A DNA stretch of 64,000 nt from Centroberyx gerrardi (GCF_048128805.1 NC_136010.1:22395980-22459979), one strand, 5' to 3'. Numbered from the stretch's first letter, positions 21,605-34,824 are shown. The notes: generated from the letters alone by a model not told the origin. Made by a program: numbers and translations.

Positions 21605-24600
21605 CATTTATTCCACTCAAAATTCTCTGACAAAGCTAGAGGGGCTGGCATTATGATTCATAAGAGTGTCATGTTCGAACCGACCAATACTAAACTAGAT
21701 ACTAATGGCCGTTATATCATAGTTTCGGGCATGTTACAGAACTCACCAGTAATTTTGGCTTCCATTTATGCACTCACCTGGGATGACGACCAATTTTTTG
21801 CAAACTTTTTTGCAAATATTCCAAATGCTGACAATCACCACATAATTATAGGCAGAGATTTTAATTTGGTTCAGGATGTGAGTCTTGACAGATCATCCCA
21901 TAAACAAGCCACCTTATCCAAATCCGCCATTGTAGTGTTTAATCACGCATTCCAATTAGGAATCTCAGATTTAAAAAACCCCAAAGTAAAGCTTTCTCCT
22001 TTTTTTAACATGCGCATCATACGTTCTCACGGATTGATTTCTTTTTGCTTGATAATAATGTGTTACATCATTTCAGTTCATGCGAATACCACGCTATAGC
22101 TACCTCAGATCATGCCCCTACATCGGTTGACATCAATTTCCCTCTTGGTATAACCTCCCCTAAATTATGGAAATTCAGCTCTCACTTGCTGTCGGATAGT
22201 GAGTTCAAAGACTTTATTGCTGCACAGATTCGCTCCTATCTTGAATTTAATGACACCCCTGACATTGGTAGTGGTACTCTCAAAGCTCTCAAAGCCTCTG
22301 TCCGAGGGCAGGTTATATCCTATGTCTCCCAATCGAGAAAGATTGAAAAGGCTATGCTGTCAGAAATCGCAGATGAGCTTCTCAAACTTGATGGAACATA
22401 CTCCTCCACCCCCTCCCCCACCCTTTATAAAAACATTTGGAACATGACCTTTTGATGACACGCATAATAGAGAGACAATTGAGACAATCCAAGCAACGCT
22501 TCTTTGAACAGGGAGACAAAGCAGGGAGGCTGCTAGCTCAACAGGCCCGTGCAAACAGTGCTTCCAGGTTAATTCCCAGAATCAAATCGCCTAAAGGCAG
22601 TTTAGTCTCTGATCCGGTTGAAATTAATAGGACTTTCTCTGTATACTACACCAATCTCTACACTTCTGAATGCCCCTTGATTTCCGCAATAACGCCCAAT
22701 CCCCTTGACTCGTTAGAGTACACCAAAATTGACTAAATCATTGCCAAGGAATTAGGTAGCCCCATCTCTACCCTAGAGATACAGGAAGCGATCAAATCAA
22801 TGCAAAACAGGAAATCCCCAGGCCCAACGGCTTCACAGTCGAATTTTGCAAGGCGTATTCTACATTATTAGTACCAATTCTAGTGAGGATGTACAATGAT
22901 TCCTTTCATGAAGGCCGACTACCAGCGACTTTGTCTATGGCGTCCATCTCTTTGCTTCTGAAGAAAGATAAGGACCCTCTTGCAGTAGCTACACGCCAAT
23001 TTCGCTTTTGAATGTAGATTAGATACTGGCCAAAATCCTGTCCCACCGCCTCCAACGAGTGATGCCATCCATAATTTCACTGGACCAAACAGGCTTTACA
23101 TTAGGGAGACATTCTTTTTTCAACACTAGGATGTTACTTAACATTATTTTTTCTCTCTCTAATTCTCCTGAAATCATAGTATCACTCGACACGGAAAAAG
23201 CCTTTGATAGGGTGGAGTGGGGCTATCTGTTCTTTATTTTAGAAAAATTTGGCTTTGATTCTAAATTTATCTCTTGGATTCAACTTTTATATGCTTCCCG
23301 GTTTGCATCTGTACAAACCAACAGCATTCAATCACCGCCTTTTCCTCTCCAGCGCGGGACACATCAGGGATGCCCACTTTCTCCCCTGCTGTTTAATATA
23401 GCTATTGAGTCTCTAGCCATCTGGCTCCACAGCCATGATAGGTTTGAGGGCATCGCTCGTCACGGCCTGGTCCATAAACTCTCCCTTTACGTGGACGACC
23501 TTCTCTTATACGTTTCCAACCCCATATCCTCCCTTCCCCCAATATTCTCAATTTTGGATCCGTTTAGTCATTTATCAGGTTACAAATTAAATCTCCAAAA
23601 AAGCGAATTATTTTTTGAAAACCAACTGGCGAAAACACTTCCCCAATCCACATTCCCCTTTAAGATAGTGTCAGAGGGATTCAGATACTTGGGGGTGTTT
23701 GTCACTGGCTCCTTCAATGATTTGTTCCTCAAAAATTTTCAGCCACTAATGTAAAACATACATACCTTGGTTGGCCTCCCTTCCCCTATCTCTTGCGGGC
23801 CATGTCAATCTGATAAAAATGGTCACCCTGCCAAAATTCTTATATCTTTTCCAACACATCCCAATTTGTATCAATAAATCCTTTTTCACCAATCTTGATC
23901 AGCAGCTGAATGCGTTCCTTTGGAATAACAAACATGCCTGTCTCAGGAGATCAATTCAGCATCAAACTCAGCTTCCCATAGCGCCCCACAAAATCTCAAC
24001 CAACCCAGTTGTCACTAGTACTATTAAGATTTGGCTCCAATTCATAAAACAACACGGTCTACACAGAGCTTTGATTTTAAATAATCACTTATTCTCCCTG
24101 TCCTGCTCTGATCCCGCCTTTCGTAGTTGGTCAACCAATGGTCTTACAACACTTAATGACCTGTATGAGGATTGGATCTTCTCATTTTTTGCATCCCTGT
24201 CAGTTAAATATAACTTGCCCAGCAGCCATCTCTTTCGTTTTTTCCAAATAAGGCACTTTGTCCAAAACAATTTCCCCATTTGCCCAACCACCCCCCTGAA
24301 TCGAAAATTAAGCAGTTTCTTACCCTTGACTTTGATCAAAAGCGGCTGATATCTATAATATACGGCATAATTGACTCCCTAAATCCAGCCCCCACTGTAT
24401 CCCTCAAAGATTCCTGGGAGCACGACTTGGGAGTTGACATCTCAGACAGCCAGTGGAGCGACATCCTAGGCCTGGTGCATTCTTCATCTATATGCGGAAG
24501 GGACGGCCTACTGCAGTGCAAGGTGCTCCACAGAGCCCACTTCACCAACACTAAATTGGCAAAAATATTGTGTGTGTTTTGGACATGCCCGAGGCTGACA

Positions 24601-24825
24601 GACTTTTGGTCCAATGTATTTAAAACTTTTGAACAGGCCCTCAACACAAATATAGACCCTAATCCCCTGACTGCTTTGTTTGGTCTCCCCCCAATTCAGA
24701 ATATGCCCACTACAATACAGCGTGTCATTGCCTTTACCACCCTGTTGGCCAGACGTTCCATCCCTCTTAAATGGAAATATGCCTCCCCCCAACACATGAC
24801 AGATGGATATAGGAAGTTTAAGTAA
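21605..24825 (+). pseudogene. L1 ORF2 remnant
   Basis: Fragments in different frames: 21605-22099 (endonuclease), 22045-22455 and 22437-22736 (linker), 23059-23754 (reverse transcriptase palm with YVDD), 23771-24349 and 24280-24825 (C-terminal domain). At least four frame breaks and a degraded stretch at 22737-23058 separate them. Not functional. Confidence 0.8.
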
Positions 24826-25052
24826 AACTTGAAAAGTTAAGATTCTCACTGAAAGGATGTCTGAAATCCTTTCACAAGACCTGGAGTCCCCTCCTAGTCT
24901 TTATTAATGATCTCACTATCATTCCTGATGCTGATGGTGTTTCCTGAGTAGAGTTCACTGGAGAGAGGGAGAGGGACCCTCACTATTCCTTCCCTACAAA
25001 TCCTCTTTACCTATCGTCTATTCTACTATATGCCTTTTTCCATTTCACCTAT

Positions 25053-25072
25053 TTTAATTATTATTATTATTA

Positions 25073-25127
<55 letters not shown>

Positions 25128-25134
25128 CATTACT
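25053..25134. repeat. (ATT)n microsatellite
   Basis: About 25 ATT units with a few GTT/ATC interruptions, in the L1 3' UTR. Confidence 0.95.
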
Positions 25135-27022
25135 ACTATTTTATTTTTATTTATTTATGAATTGGTTGTTTATTGCAGTTAATCGCTATTTCTGCATATG
25201 TTTATTTATTTATCCTCTTATTTCACTTATACTTTCTTATTTTTATTTTATCCTTTCTTTTTAGTGGCCACGACCAATATGGGATGATGGGGTGGGGGTA
25301 TGGGGGGGTGGGAAGGTATGTGGGTTTTTGGGTCTTCTATTACAGACACCTTGCCATGTCCTATAACTGCTAAACTGATTTTGTCATGTCTGCAGAAAAT
25401 TCAATAAAATGATGAGAAAAAAGGAGGGAAGTCGCACTTTCTAAATTTATTAAAAACAGCATTCCATTGAAAAATAGTATTCCATTAAACCATCAACAGT
25501 ATTTACAAAGTGCATCACTCATTGCTTATATATACACGGCAACACCATTTTATGATAGTGATAACTAGGCAAGAATGCGGAAGAGGCTTAGGACCACATG
25601 TTAAGATTTTATTTGAGTTTGAGATTAATCTTAGAATTCTGAGAATAAAGTCTTTACTTGAACTAAAAGTAAAGTAATTACTTTATTCTCCGAATTCTGA
25701 CTTCAATCTCAGAATTCTGACATTTTTCAGCTGTGGCCCTAAATCTCTTCAGTACAAGATAAAATATATCACCTTGAAATACTTTTTTTTTTCTTTAAAA
25801 ACAAAAAAACAAAACAAAAAATAACACCTTGTGGCGGATGAGGATTACCAAACAGATAGACAGGTGGATCAATTATTGTTCTATCTGGTAAATTACATAA
25901 TAGTAAATTTGAACTATTGTTAATTTTTCTGTGGACTGCCTGGAACACCCTGAAGCACCCAACTTTGAGAGGCATTGCTATGGAGTGTTATCAGAATCTG
26001 ATATTTGGCAGGTTATCTCCACATGTTGGAGACTCATGATGCTATACTGGTTCACAACAATTCATCATGCATGCTGTCCTGAGATTGAGATTACGGTCAA
26101 TGTATGTGCTGTACTCCATCCCTGAGTCCATGTAGGCTTATTACTACAGCTATTGTTACCATTTGGCAGACAAGGAAGCAAAAGAACGTGGGCTGAGAGG
26201 TTTTCTTTACATGTCCATACCAGTGTTGAATACAATGGCTCTCATTGATCAAGCTGTCATGGAAAAGAGCATAGAATCTATTGTGAAAATGATCCTAAAA
26301 CAGGTCACGTATGATTCATGAAACTTTGTCACGGCACCAAAATGAGAGCAAAGTACATCATAGATTGATAAATCAGAGGCAGCCATGGAATTGATCATTT
26401 ACATATGACACACAAAATTAAGTGAGTTTGGCAACTCTTGGCCTACAAAAAGGAAGACTTGGCGCAGAAAACATGCAAGCTACAGACTGGAACATAGCAA
26501 AAGATCCGAGAAGCAGAAATTTACCAAAGCAGAAGTTGATGTTTTGGTTGCAGAGGTTGCCACCAAGAGTGTTTTATTTGGCAATCTTATTAAAAAGGCT
26601 GTAATAAAAGCAAAATTTGGCAAGCAATTGCATTATCGGTCAGCAGTGTTTCAACTGAGAAAAGGACACTCCAGGAGGTTTGTCTCTAAAATGTAATTCT
26701 ACAAAGAAAGAAGAAAGCCATCTTAATTCTCAGGACAGAAAGAAATCGTCTGATATTAAACTTAACACCAAAAAAATCTGTGGCAGCCTAAAATGCCTGT
26801 AATTCCAATAGCTATGACAATGATGGAATTGATAAATACCGACTTTTGTGGTGAAATGAGCGTACACCCACTTTAAGATCAGTGTTGATCATATGATAGC
26901 TTGATGAATGAGGGCCAGTGGGTGGTAAAGTACATCTTCATGGTTCACTTCTCTGGTTTGCTTAGTATATATGTGATCTCCTTTTGCACAGTTCTTACTC
27001 AGGTCCCACAGCTCCCTCAACC

Positions 27023-27032
27023 ACACACACAT

Positions 27033-27076
<44 letters not shown>

Positions 27077-27081
27077 ACAAG

Positions 27082-27133
<52 letters not shown>
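27023..27133. repeat. Compound (CA)n array
   Basis: Two long CA tracts separated by an ACGAACAAGAA interruption, just 3' of the DNase stop codon at 27149. Block A has a much shorter tract here. Confidence 0.95.
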
Positions 27134-27136
<3 letters not shown>

Positions 27137-27148
27137 TTGCATGTTTGC

Positions 27149-27504
27149 TCAGCTGCAGGTGAATGTAAAGGCGAGGAGGATGAGGAGGAGGCTGATGGAG
27201 ACTTGCTGTTGTCTGGATGCTCCGGCCTTCATCAGGACCTCCACTGGGTAGTGGTCACTGACGTCCAGCGCCTGAGCAGAAACACCACACAATAAACCAC
27301 TGACAACATCCACCCATACAACACCAGGCATGCTTCCAGCTGTGAAACATGGAGGATTTGACTCAAGTACACTCAAACAAGACTAGACTAGACTAGACTA
27401 GATTAAGCTATACTAGAATTTTGGTTTAAACTAGTCCATTGTTAATTGTCAAATAGTTTACTGTGTTTTAGTTCAATACATCTAGACTTTAATCAGCTTT
27501 TCTG

Positions 27505-27546
<42 letters not shown>

Positions 27547-27547
27547 A

Positions 27548-27590
<43 letters not shown>

Positions 27591-29049
27591 ACATCAAATA
27601 TAGTGCGGTTACCTGCTGCTCTGTGAGTCGGTATTCCTTTTGGAAGTTAAACGGTTTGGCTGAAAGAGGCACAATGGCTCTGGCAAACTTCTCCCCATGT
27701 ACAACAATCCTATTAAAATCAATACAATAAAAATAAAAAATTGACACATCATATTTCTTAGAAATATCTTCACCCTTTAGTATGGTTGCTATACTGTAAA
27801 CTATAGCAAATGTGCTGAAGTTAACTTCAACAGGTTTATGTCACATATTTCATTAATAGTTCTAGTAGTGTGTTGTTACCTGGAATAGGCTTATATGGTG
27901 GACTGTGCAGGTGAAAGGCATGCTAAGTTAGTGATGCAGTAATTTAGTTGGTCTTACGTCAATATATAGAGAACTCCACACCTGTATGAGGTGTTATTAC
28001 CTCTCATGGGTGCACACATAGGTTCACAGTTGCGTTATGTTACTATAATACAGTGAGACCTCCATCATTCCTCATCTCATAGAGCGGTCTCTACTTGTAC
28101 TAGAAGTACTTGTAGTTAAAGGCATACTGAGCAGGATTTTCCAAACGATGTACAAGAGCAGAACCAGCCAGAACCAAGTGCACAAAATGTAACCAACAGT
28201 TACTGGGTCTTGAAAATATCATGACAGCATCATCCAAAAATACATCAATTAGATAACTTATGAAAATCAAAAGTGCAACATATTAGAAAACTATCTTGGG
28301 GCATGAGAACAATAAATATGAAGGCTGGAGGCTGTGTTTCCTCTATAACTGTGGCTGATGTGTCACTACCTGTATACAGAGTGTGAGTTTACCTGTCGTA
28401 GGCGCAGGAGGTGGACTCTCGCACGGTGGTGTCGATCTTCTCAGGAATCAGCCAAAGGAAGGCACTGTCTCTAATCAGACGAACATCCTTTCTGTTCTTC
28501 TTGGGCAGGTAGCCACAGTCGGCATTGAAGTCCCCCAGGAACATCACATCCTACGCACAGCAATGCTGAGGGTCACACTACATAATCTACACATACAACA
28601 TTTTATTTTACCGCATGTTGTTTAAACTTTGTTTAAACAGTTCTGGCTGTGATTATGATTATCTTCATGCCAATTATATTCAGCAAACTTAACTTTGCAA
28701 ATTGGTTTCCTACCTCAGTTTTCCACCTCTTCTTGACATCTTGGAAAACGTCATAGAGAGCATCAAGCTCCTTGGTGGTGTTGGATGGAGTGGTGTGCTG
28801 GGGTATCAGGACAAACTGCTTTATAGCTAAACACACAGAGGAGAGAGACCGATATTACTGTTAACCAGAGACTACCTGCTGTCAAAACCTGCCAAAACCA
28901 CAAAGCCTCAACTTGTATCAAAAAGTATTTATACAAACAAAGCATGATTTGTTTTTTTTTATTTTATTTCCTTTTTATACGACCACACTTGTTGACTTGA
29001 CCAAAATGATGGAACAAATCCGCCAAGTAACTCACTCCTTTTTGAAGCA

Positions 29050-29094
<45 letters not shown>

Positions 29095-29839
29095 CAAACA
29101 GGGAGGATGTGGAGGAAGGTTGCTGTGTTTATACGCATCAACTTAAATGTAAATTCCCCATACTTTTCATAATTTATTCATCATTTATATGGGAATCCTG
29201 TGTGTCAGTGAACCTACTTGTCTTGGGGGCTTTGAAGCGAACAACAAAAGGCTCTCTGGAGAAAGCGTCAACGTCTCCTGGGAGATTGTCTGGGTACTGG
29301 TACTGGTCCATCAAAGTCACTGATCCAGTTCTGCACACATACAACAAGTACAACTTTACCATTACTGCCTGTACAAAGGTTGTCTTTGCACTCTAGATAC
29401 TCATAAATACATATGTATACACACAGTTCAGCTCACCTGTACACAAACACATACTGCTCCTGATAGCTGTCAGATCTGCCCAGTCTTTCACTGGCAACAG
29501 CTTTATACTCATGAACACTGTCATACCTGAGATATTGAAGAGGCACAGACAGCAAAATGGAGGGGAGTCAGGATAAAGATAAATACAACTGTTAAAACTT
29601 TATGAACAGGCTGTGTGTCTCTGTGTGAGAAGTGATGAGAGCGATGAGATGAGAGCTGTGTTGCACCGTATTGAACTGTTTGTGTGTAGTCAGTGGGTAA
29701 CTGTGTGTGTTTGGGTGTGGTTGTGTGCACGTGTGTGATTATTCACTTGTTGAGTTGGGTTAACAGCTGCGGTAAAGCTTTTTGTTTGCTGTCTCTCACT
29801 TCCTGAAGCAAACACACATCACAGCGGCTGATGAGCTGG

Positions 29840-29910
<71 letters not shown>

Positions 29911-30279
29911 CACAGTAATGAAAAAAGTCCTGTTATTTGCATAGTAATAAAACAACGGGGTGAAATGATAAAGTTCAGAGAGAAGAGCAAAATCCACAGG
30001 TTTATGCAAATGGGATAAAAACAAGGGGCTTATAAAAAAAAACAAAAAAACATTTGACCCCAGATGTCCCAGGCAAGAATCAAATATAAAACTATAGCTC
30101 AATAAAATCCACCTCTGTCATTGTCTTACCCTGACAAGTGTGTGCATGACTTTGGGCTTGCTGGCCTTGCTCTCCCCAAAGCTATGGAGGTTGAAGGCAC
30201 AAATTCTGATATATGATGCCCCCTGAACGCCACACACCCCCGACAGGAGGAAGAGGAGTAGGAGGGAAGAAGACCTCAT
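27149..30279 (-). CDS. DNase I-family endonuclease (DNase1-like 1 type), complete
   Basis: Ca/Mg-dependent endonuclease that cleaves double-stranded DNA outside the cytosol. Eight exons on the minus strand join in phase to 310 codons plus stop: 30279-30130, 29835-29747, 29526-29437, 29330-29218, 28826-28714, 28550-28393, 27709-27613 and 27271-27149, all GT-AG. A signal peptide (MRSSSLLLLFLLSGVCGVQG) leads. Catalytic and metal-site motifs are all present: QEVRDS (Glu62), REPF (Glu136), IPQH (His158), GDFNADC (Asp192, Asn194), CAYDR (Asp237) and SDHYPVE (Asp276, His277). The C-terminus (about residues 295-309) is a hydrophobic SLLLILLAFTF tail, which in DNase1-like 1 serves as a GPI/membrane anchor signal, so I favour that subfamily over plain secreted DNase I. 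Introns are short and rich in CA/GA arrays. An exon 7-8 relic at 10904-11368 is its duplicate. Confidence 0.9.
27502..27595. repeat. (TC)n-(AC)n compound microsatellite
   Basis: TC run passing into AC run inside intron 7 of the DNase gene. Confidence 0.95.
29049..29093. repeat. (GA)n microsatellite
   Basis: About 22 AG units in intron 4 of the DNase gene. Confidence 0.95.
29840..29901. repeat. (CA)n microsatellite abutting a splice acceptor
   Basis: About 30 CA units in DNase intron 1. On the minus strand the (TG)n tract ends directly at the TTCCAG acceptor of exon 2 (first base 29835). Confidence 0.95.
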
Positions 30280-30616
30280 GGTGCATTCACCTTCAATCTG
30301 TGTATGCAGACAAACACACGCAAACATGAGATATTTACTGTTTGTGTGCACAAAAAAATACAGAATTACTACATTATTCTTATTATTATTCTTATTTTTG
30401 AGCAAAGTCCTGACCTTGAAACGCTATTTGGTAATACACATGACATACGAAGCACCCACTAACAGCCACTAGCTAAATACACTGGGACTGTTCATTCACT
30501 GTTGATTGGACTGAACAAGTCTAGGCAGGAGCAAGTGTCCCATCTGGTAAGCCAGATAATAAAAAAATGCAGGGTAATTCAGGACAAATACACAAGAAAG
30601 CACTGACGCGCGCAAG

Positions 30617-30689
<73 letters not shown>
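30280..30689. other. Putative 5' flank of the DNase gene
   Basis: Upstream (minus strand) of the ATG at 30279. No clear TATA box; contains an ATT/CTT run and, at 30621-30688, a (CA)n array. Promoter location cannot be fixed from sequence. Confidence 0.3.
30621..30688. repeat. (CA)n microsatellite
   Basis: Long CA tract about 340 bp upstream of the DNase start codon. Confidence 0.95.
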
Positions 30690-30896
30690 TGTACTGTATG
30701 TACATGTCCCACACACACATGTGTGCACATAAACAATCTACAAATGCGTTATCATTTTTTTCAGTCATGCGCAGGAACGAGAGAAGCTTCCCCTTCTCCT
30801 CTTCCCTGCCCCCCGTCTCAGCTGACACTATTAGAGAGAGAAAACTGGAAGGCTCCTCTCCCCGAGGTTTGCTGAGCAACATATTAACAGAGGTTG

Positions 30897-30940
<44 letters not shown>

Positions 30941-32002
30941 CTCCCTCTCGAGCACACATTACCATACAAATAGAGCCTGATTCACATCCTAGCTGATTAT
31001 TTACCCACCGAGGGGGCAGGAGAGGCTTTAAATATCCCTCTGCTCCAGATCTCTGACTCAACCCCACTTCATGTTCCTCAGCATTAAGATCAGAACATGA
31101 TGTGGTGGAGAAAAAAGGGGAAATTCTTGAGCCATTCACACAAGGAACTGATTGACATGACTTTCATGTTCACAGCTGCTGGGTTTACCAGCTGCTTGTT
31201 CCACTTCTGTCTTCGGTATTTTATTATCATTATTTTATTATTTAAAAAGCACAGATTATTTCATGCTCTTGAGTGCTATTGTGTAACTAAAGGACTCAAG
31301 ATAGCTAAGAACTTCAATAATATTGAATAGTGAGTTGTACTGTATCAGTTTCGTGGAAACCTCATTTTGGAATGAAACTCTTTGCATTTTAGCTGTCAGA
31401 TAGCTGATCCCAGAGCTGTCAGTAAGTAAGCGGGGCAATACTACGGGCTGTGGCAGCAACTCAGGCTGGACGATACTATTTCAGTCTTTCCCTTATGGGG
31501 CTTTTCACAACGTTTCCACAAGAGGAGGGCAAGAGAGAAGAAACACTTAACAGAACACACACTAATAGTGCAGCATACAGTATATTATGTACATATTGTA
31601 TGTGTGTATTATTCTCTCCCACTCTTTCTCTGTCTCTTCCTCTTGTGCCATACACACACAAAAAAAACATCTCAAGTTACAAGTCCCATTCAGGAATGTA
31701 TTTCCTTGATTCGAGAAGGAAAGAAGGAATCAAGAAAACTGACTCAGTCAAACTAAAAACAACAGTAGGCGGGCTAGAGCACACATTCTTGGCAACTTAC
31801 CTAGTCGATAGTTGTTGGACTCTGGATTTGTTTGGTTCACTTCTCACTTCCTTCTCTCTGTGTTTCCTATGGGAGGGGCCAGTCTAATGCCCTGGCTTGT
31901 AGGACTGAACAGCTCAAAAACAAACCCAGAAGACTAACAGCTGACCAGTAGGTGAACTGGCAAGAAAATGTTGTCTGACTAGAGACAGAGATCAGTTTTT
32001 AC

Positions 32003-32065
<63 letters not shown>

Positions 32066-32815
32066 TACACACACACACATTTGACTGGTTTGACTGGTAT
32101 AACCATCACTGACAGAAGTTAATGTTTGTGTGGCCTCTCTCACATCACACACACAACTGTAAAACTGACAGAGAAATAAAAGAAATAAAAGAAAAATGAA
32201 TCCTAGTTTAGTGTGTATTTTCTACACTTTTCTACTCTTTAACCCTCCTGTTTCCCTCACAGATTGTTACATCTGGATGCCTTGGGTCCATTTAAATTTT
32301 TCTACTGGAGGCATACAGTACCTTGAAATTTGGCATACTTGCAGATTTACTTATTCTGTATACAATCAATTGCTCAATTCTTGTAGTTAGGCATTATTGG
32401 GACCTGTAACGCCACCTACAGGCAAGGTGTGCCATAGATGTCAAATGCATTTACAGTAAATGTAAAATAGGTCTGGTACATTGGAGTATAAAGTTAAAAA
32501 CTGGCAGATTTACCTTTTTTAAGATGCGGAAGAAAACTGTGTGCAGTATAACTGTGGTCGGACACATTTGGAGCCTCTAGCCTCATAGCTCTTATGCTTT
32601 GGGGTAGAAAGCTGAAAATTGGCTTATTGGCCTTTTTCCCCCCACATATAAACCGTGTATTGTCTATTTGTGGTCAGACACTATTGGAGCCACCGGATTG
32701 GCCAGATGCATAGGAGATTATATAGTACATTATAGACATCTTTGACCCTTCTAGCACCACCTATAGGCCACTGGATTGGCCAGAAATGCATTAGATATGC
32801 AGTAAATGTACAGTG
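30690..32815 (+). repeat. Three-copy unit, copy 1 (+)
   Basis: Shares long blocks with 39633-40990 plus 34325-34571 (inverted, copy 2) and with 45400-47660 (direct, copy 3). Landmarks are ACAATCTACAAATGCGTT (about 30735), GGACTCAAGATAGCTA (31291), the CAGATAGCTGATCCCAGAGC block (31396), GAATCCTAGTTTAGTGTG (32197) and CCACCGGATTGGCCAGATGC (32691). It has about 180 bp (31775-31960) not in the other copies and lacks their Tx1 insertion. It contains (CA)n at 30898-30936 and (TC)n(AC)n at 31999-32078. No gene is evident. Confidence 0.8.
31999..32078. repeat. (TC)n-(AC)n array
   Basis: Uninterrupted TC then AC run. In copies 2 and 3 this same array is split by a Tx1-type LINE. Confidence 0.95.
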
Positions 32816-32817
32816 CT

Positions 32818-32818
<1 letters not shown>

Positions 32819-32851
<33 letters not shown>
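32819..32851. repeat. (GT)n microsatellite
   Basis: About 16 GT units at the right end of copy 1. Confidence 0.95.
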
Positions 32852-32855
<4 letters not shown>

Positions 32856-33199
32856 TATGCGTTGGTGTGTGTATGTGCTGGTGTGTGTGCACGTGTACAC
32901 AAGTTTGTGTACTTATGTGTTTTTAGGAAAAGTCTTGAAAGGTCAAAGTGCTACACCAATCATTTTTTGCCTTTTTTCCACCTTCAATGTTGTATTCCTT
33001 GTAATCATATTTCTTAAAGGAGATTATTTTCTATTTATAACTAAATAAGCATTGGGGTTATCCACACATTTTTTGAAGGGGCTGTTGACATAGGCTGGAA
33101 AGTTGACATAGGCTATATCGTATTTGTAAATAACCAAGACAAACACATTGTAGGAATAAACTAAAATTATTTTGGGAATAGAAATCTTTAGTGTAAAGC

Positions 33200-34195
33200 A
33201 GGCCTATTCAATTGGCGGCCCGCGGGCCACATCCGGTCCAGAAGCAACCTCTGAGTGGCCCAGCGAGCTTGAATTATAGGCTATTTTAATAGCAATTTTA
33301 ATATTTTAATTGTAATATTATTTTATAAAAATTTGGACTCGTTTTCACTCGTCATGAATTTATTTCCTCCGTGGCAGAAAAACGTTACACGAGCCTTCAG
33401 AAACTCCTGCAGGTTAAACTGGACTAACGAAACACTTCTGGGGCTGACTGACTCTAACAGACTCACTATAAACAGACACTCGCTAGCCTAGCAACATGAA
33501 GGCTACAAACAACCCATAATGCAACACTCCGTGTAGGAGTCGGTTTTACACCGGTACTTTATCCATTCAAAAAAATATCTGATGTTGTGAACACGTTTGT
33601 CTAGTCCTCGAATATAAGACGACCCCCACTTTTTCTGAAAATATGTCTCTGTCAACCCTGAAACGTAGAAGTGACAATGAAAACCGTCGTTTTAACCCTG
33701 CCTGGACTGGCAAATACTTGTTTATTTTACCGCTATCTCCAAACGCCAAGCCAATGTGTTTAATTTGCAATGAGTGCGTTGCGGTAGTTAAAGAATATAA
33801 TATTCGGAGGCACCACATTGAGAAACACCAAACTTTCCCGAGGGATCACAGGAGAGGGACGCTTTGTTTGATTGCATCTTACGATCGGAGCCGTATTGAC
33901 TTAACCTGGTGCGGTCATGCACAGACCAAGAGAGAGCTGCAGCAGCTTCCCTTCGTGTATCCTGCATCTTGGCAAAGAAGAAAAGGCCATTCACAGACTC
34001 CGAAACCGTGAAAGAATGCATGCTGGCCGTCGTGGATGAGGTGATAACTGACGACAAAATTAAAACTAGTGTGACATCCGCTATTAAAACTGTACCCCAC
34101 TTCAACTATTCGCAGGGTTGAAATTCTAGCTACAGAAGTTTTTGAAACGCTGTTAGAAGAAGAAGTTAGAAGAAGAAGCAGTGTGCAGTAGGAGG
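33200..34195 (+). mobile_element. hAT/ZBED-type DNA transposon remnant
   Basis: Starts near a GC-rich GGCGGCCCGCGGGCCACATC end and contains the N-terminal part of a BED-finger transposase-like protein. The rest of the transposase and a clear right end are missing. Confidence 0.55.
33643..34170 (+). pseudogene. BED-finger transposase-like fragment
   Basis: Frame 33643-34011 begins MSLSTLKRRS, then RRFNPAWTGKYLF and a zinc-finger-like CLICNECVAVVKEYNIRRHH. A shift into the frame at 33909-34121 continues the family sequence (AKKKRPFTDSETVKECMLAV). This resembles the N-terminus of GTF2IRD2/ZBED-like proteins derived from hAT transposases. Frameshifts and loss of the catalytic region make it non-functional. 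Confidence 0.65.
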
Positions 34196-34324
34196 CGGTG
34201 TGTGTGTGTGTGTGTGTTTGTTATTGGTTACTGTTATTGCCACTTGTTATGGTTCTGTGTACTGATGGCATTGATCGCTCTTTTTTATTCTGTTTCTGCA
34301 CTTTGTGATGTGCCTGTACTATAT

Positions 34325-34571
34325 GTACTATAATCTCCTATGCATCTGGCCAATCCGGTGGCTCCAATAGTGTCTGACCACAAATAGACTACACACGGTT
34401 TATATGTGGGGGAAAAAAGGCCATTAAGCCAATTTTCAGCTTTCTACCCCAAAGCATAAGAGGTATGAGGCTAGAGGCTCCAAAAGTGTCCGACCACAGT
34501 TATACTGCACACAGTTTTCTTCTGCATCTTAAAAAAGGTAAATCTGCCAATTTTGAACTTTATACTCCAAT
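34325..34571 (-). repeat. Three-copy unit, copy 2, first piece (-)
   Basis: Inverted match to about 32480-32720 (CTGGCCAATCCGGTGGCTCC and onward). The match breaks at 34571 exactly where a LINE begins and resumes at 39633. Confidence 0.85.
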
Positions 34572-34824
34572 ATAGATTTTCCTCTACTTAGATTTTTTAT
34601 TAGGAATTTAAAAGCACAACAACTCAAAGGAGTATCATGACACAAAATCCCAGAGGATAGCACTTAAAAGCATTACTAAAAACACTTATTTCCAAAGTGG
34701 TCCTCGATGGAAACAAACAAACACAATACATGGAAACAAACAATTTGATGGAAACAAACAAAATTACAGGATAAACCTACTAGTCCCCCTTGCAACCCCT
34801 CGCCCATGGTTCAAACTCCCTCCC

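Larger units (their letters stand above)
21200..25430 (+). mobile_element. L1-type LINE, decayed
   Basis: ORF2 pieces run from the endonuclease (IKRAWMSH..., then FHSKFSDKARGAGIMIHKS and IIIGRDFNLVQD) through the reverse transcriptase (QTGFTLGRHSFFNTRMLLN, TEKAFDRVEW, GCPLSPLLFNIAIE, LSLYVDDLLLY) to a C-terminal domain near 24825. The 3' UTR holds an (ATT)n array and ends near AATTCAATAAAATGATG. It is full of frameshifts and stops. A solo LTR (21277-21604) is inserted in the endonuclease region. The 5' limit is approximate. Confidence 0.8.
25425..28281. repeat. Segmental duplication block B (pairs with 8250-11935)
   Basis: Direct homology with block A from GGGAAGTC at about 25425 to about 28281. 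It includes the last two exons of the intact DNase gene. Its left edge coincides with the 3' end of the L1. Confidence 0.85.

Noticed and set aside
26889..27295. Long frames of repeated Cys-Val or His-Thr
   Set aside because: Translations of (GT)n/(CA)n arrays; the same applies at 30496-30973, 29743-30102 and 44046-44400.
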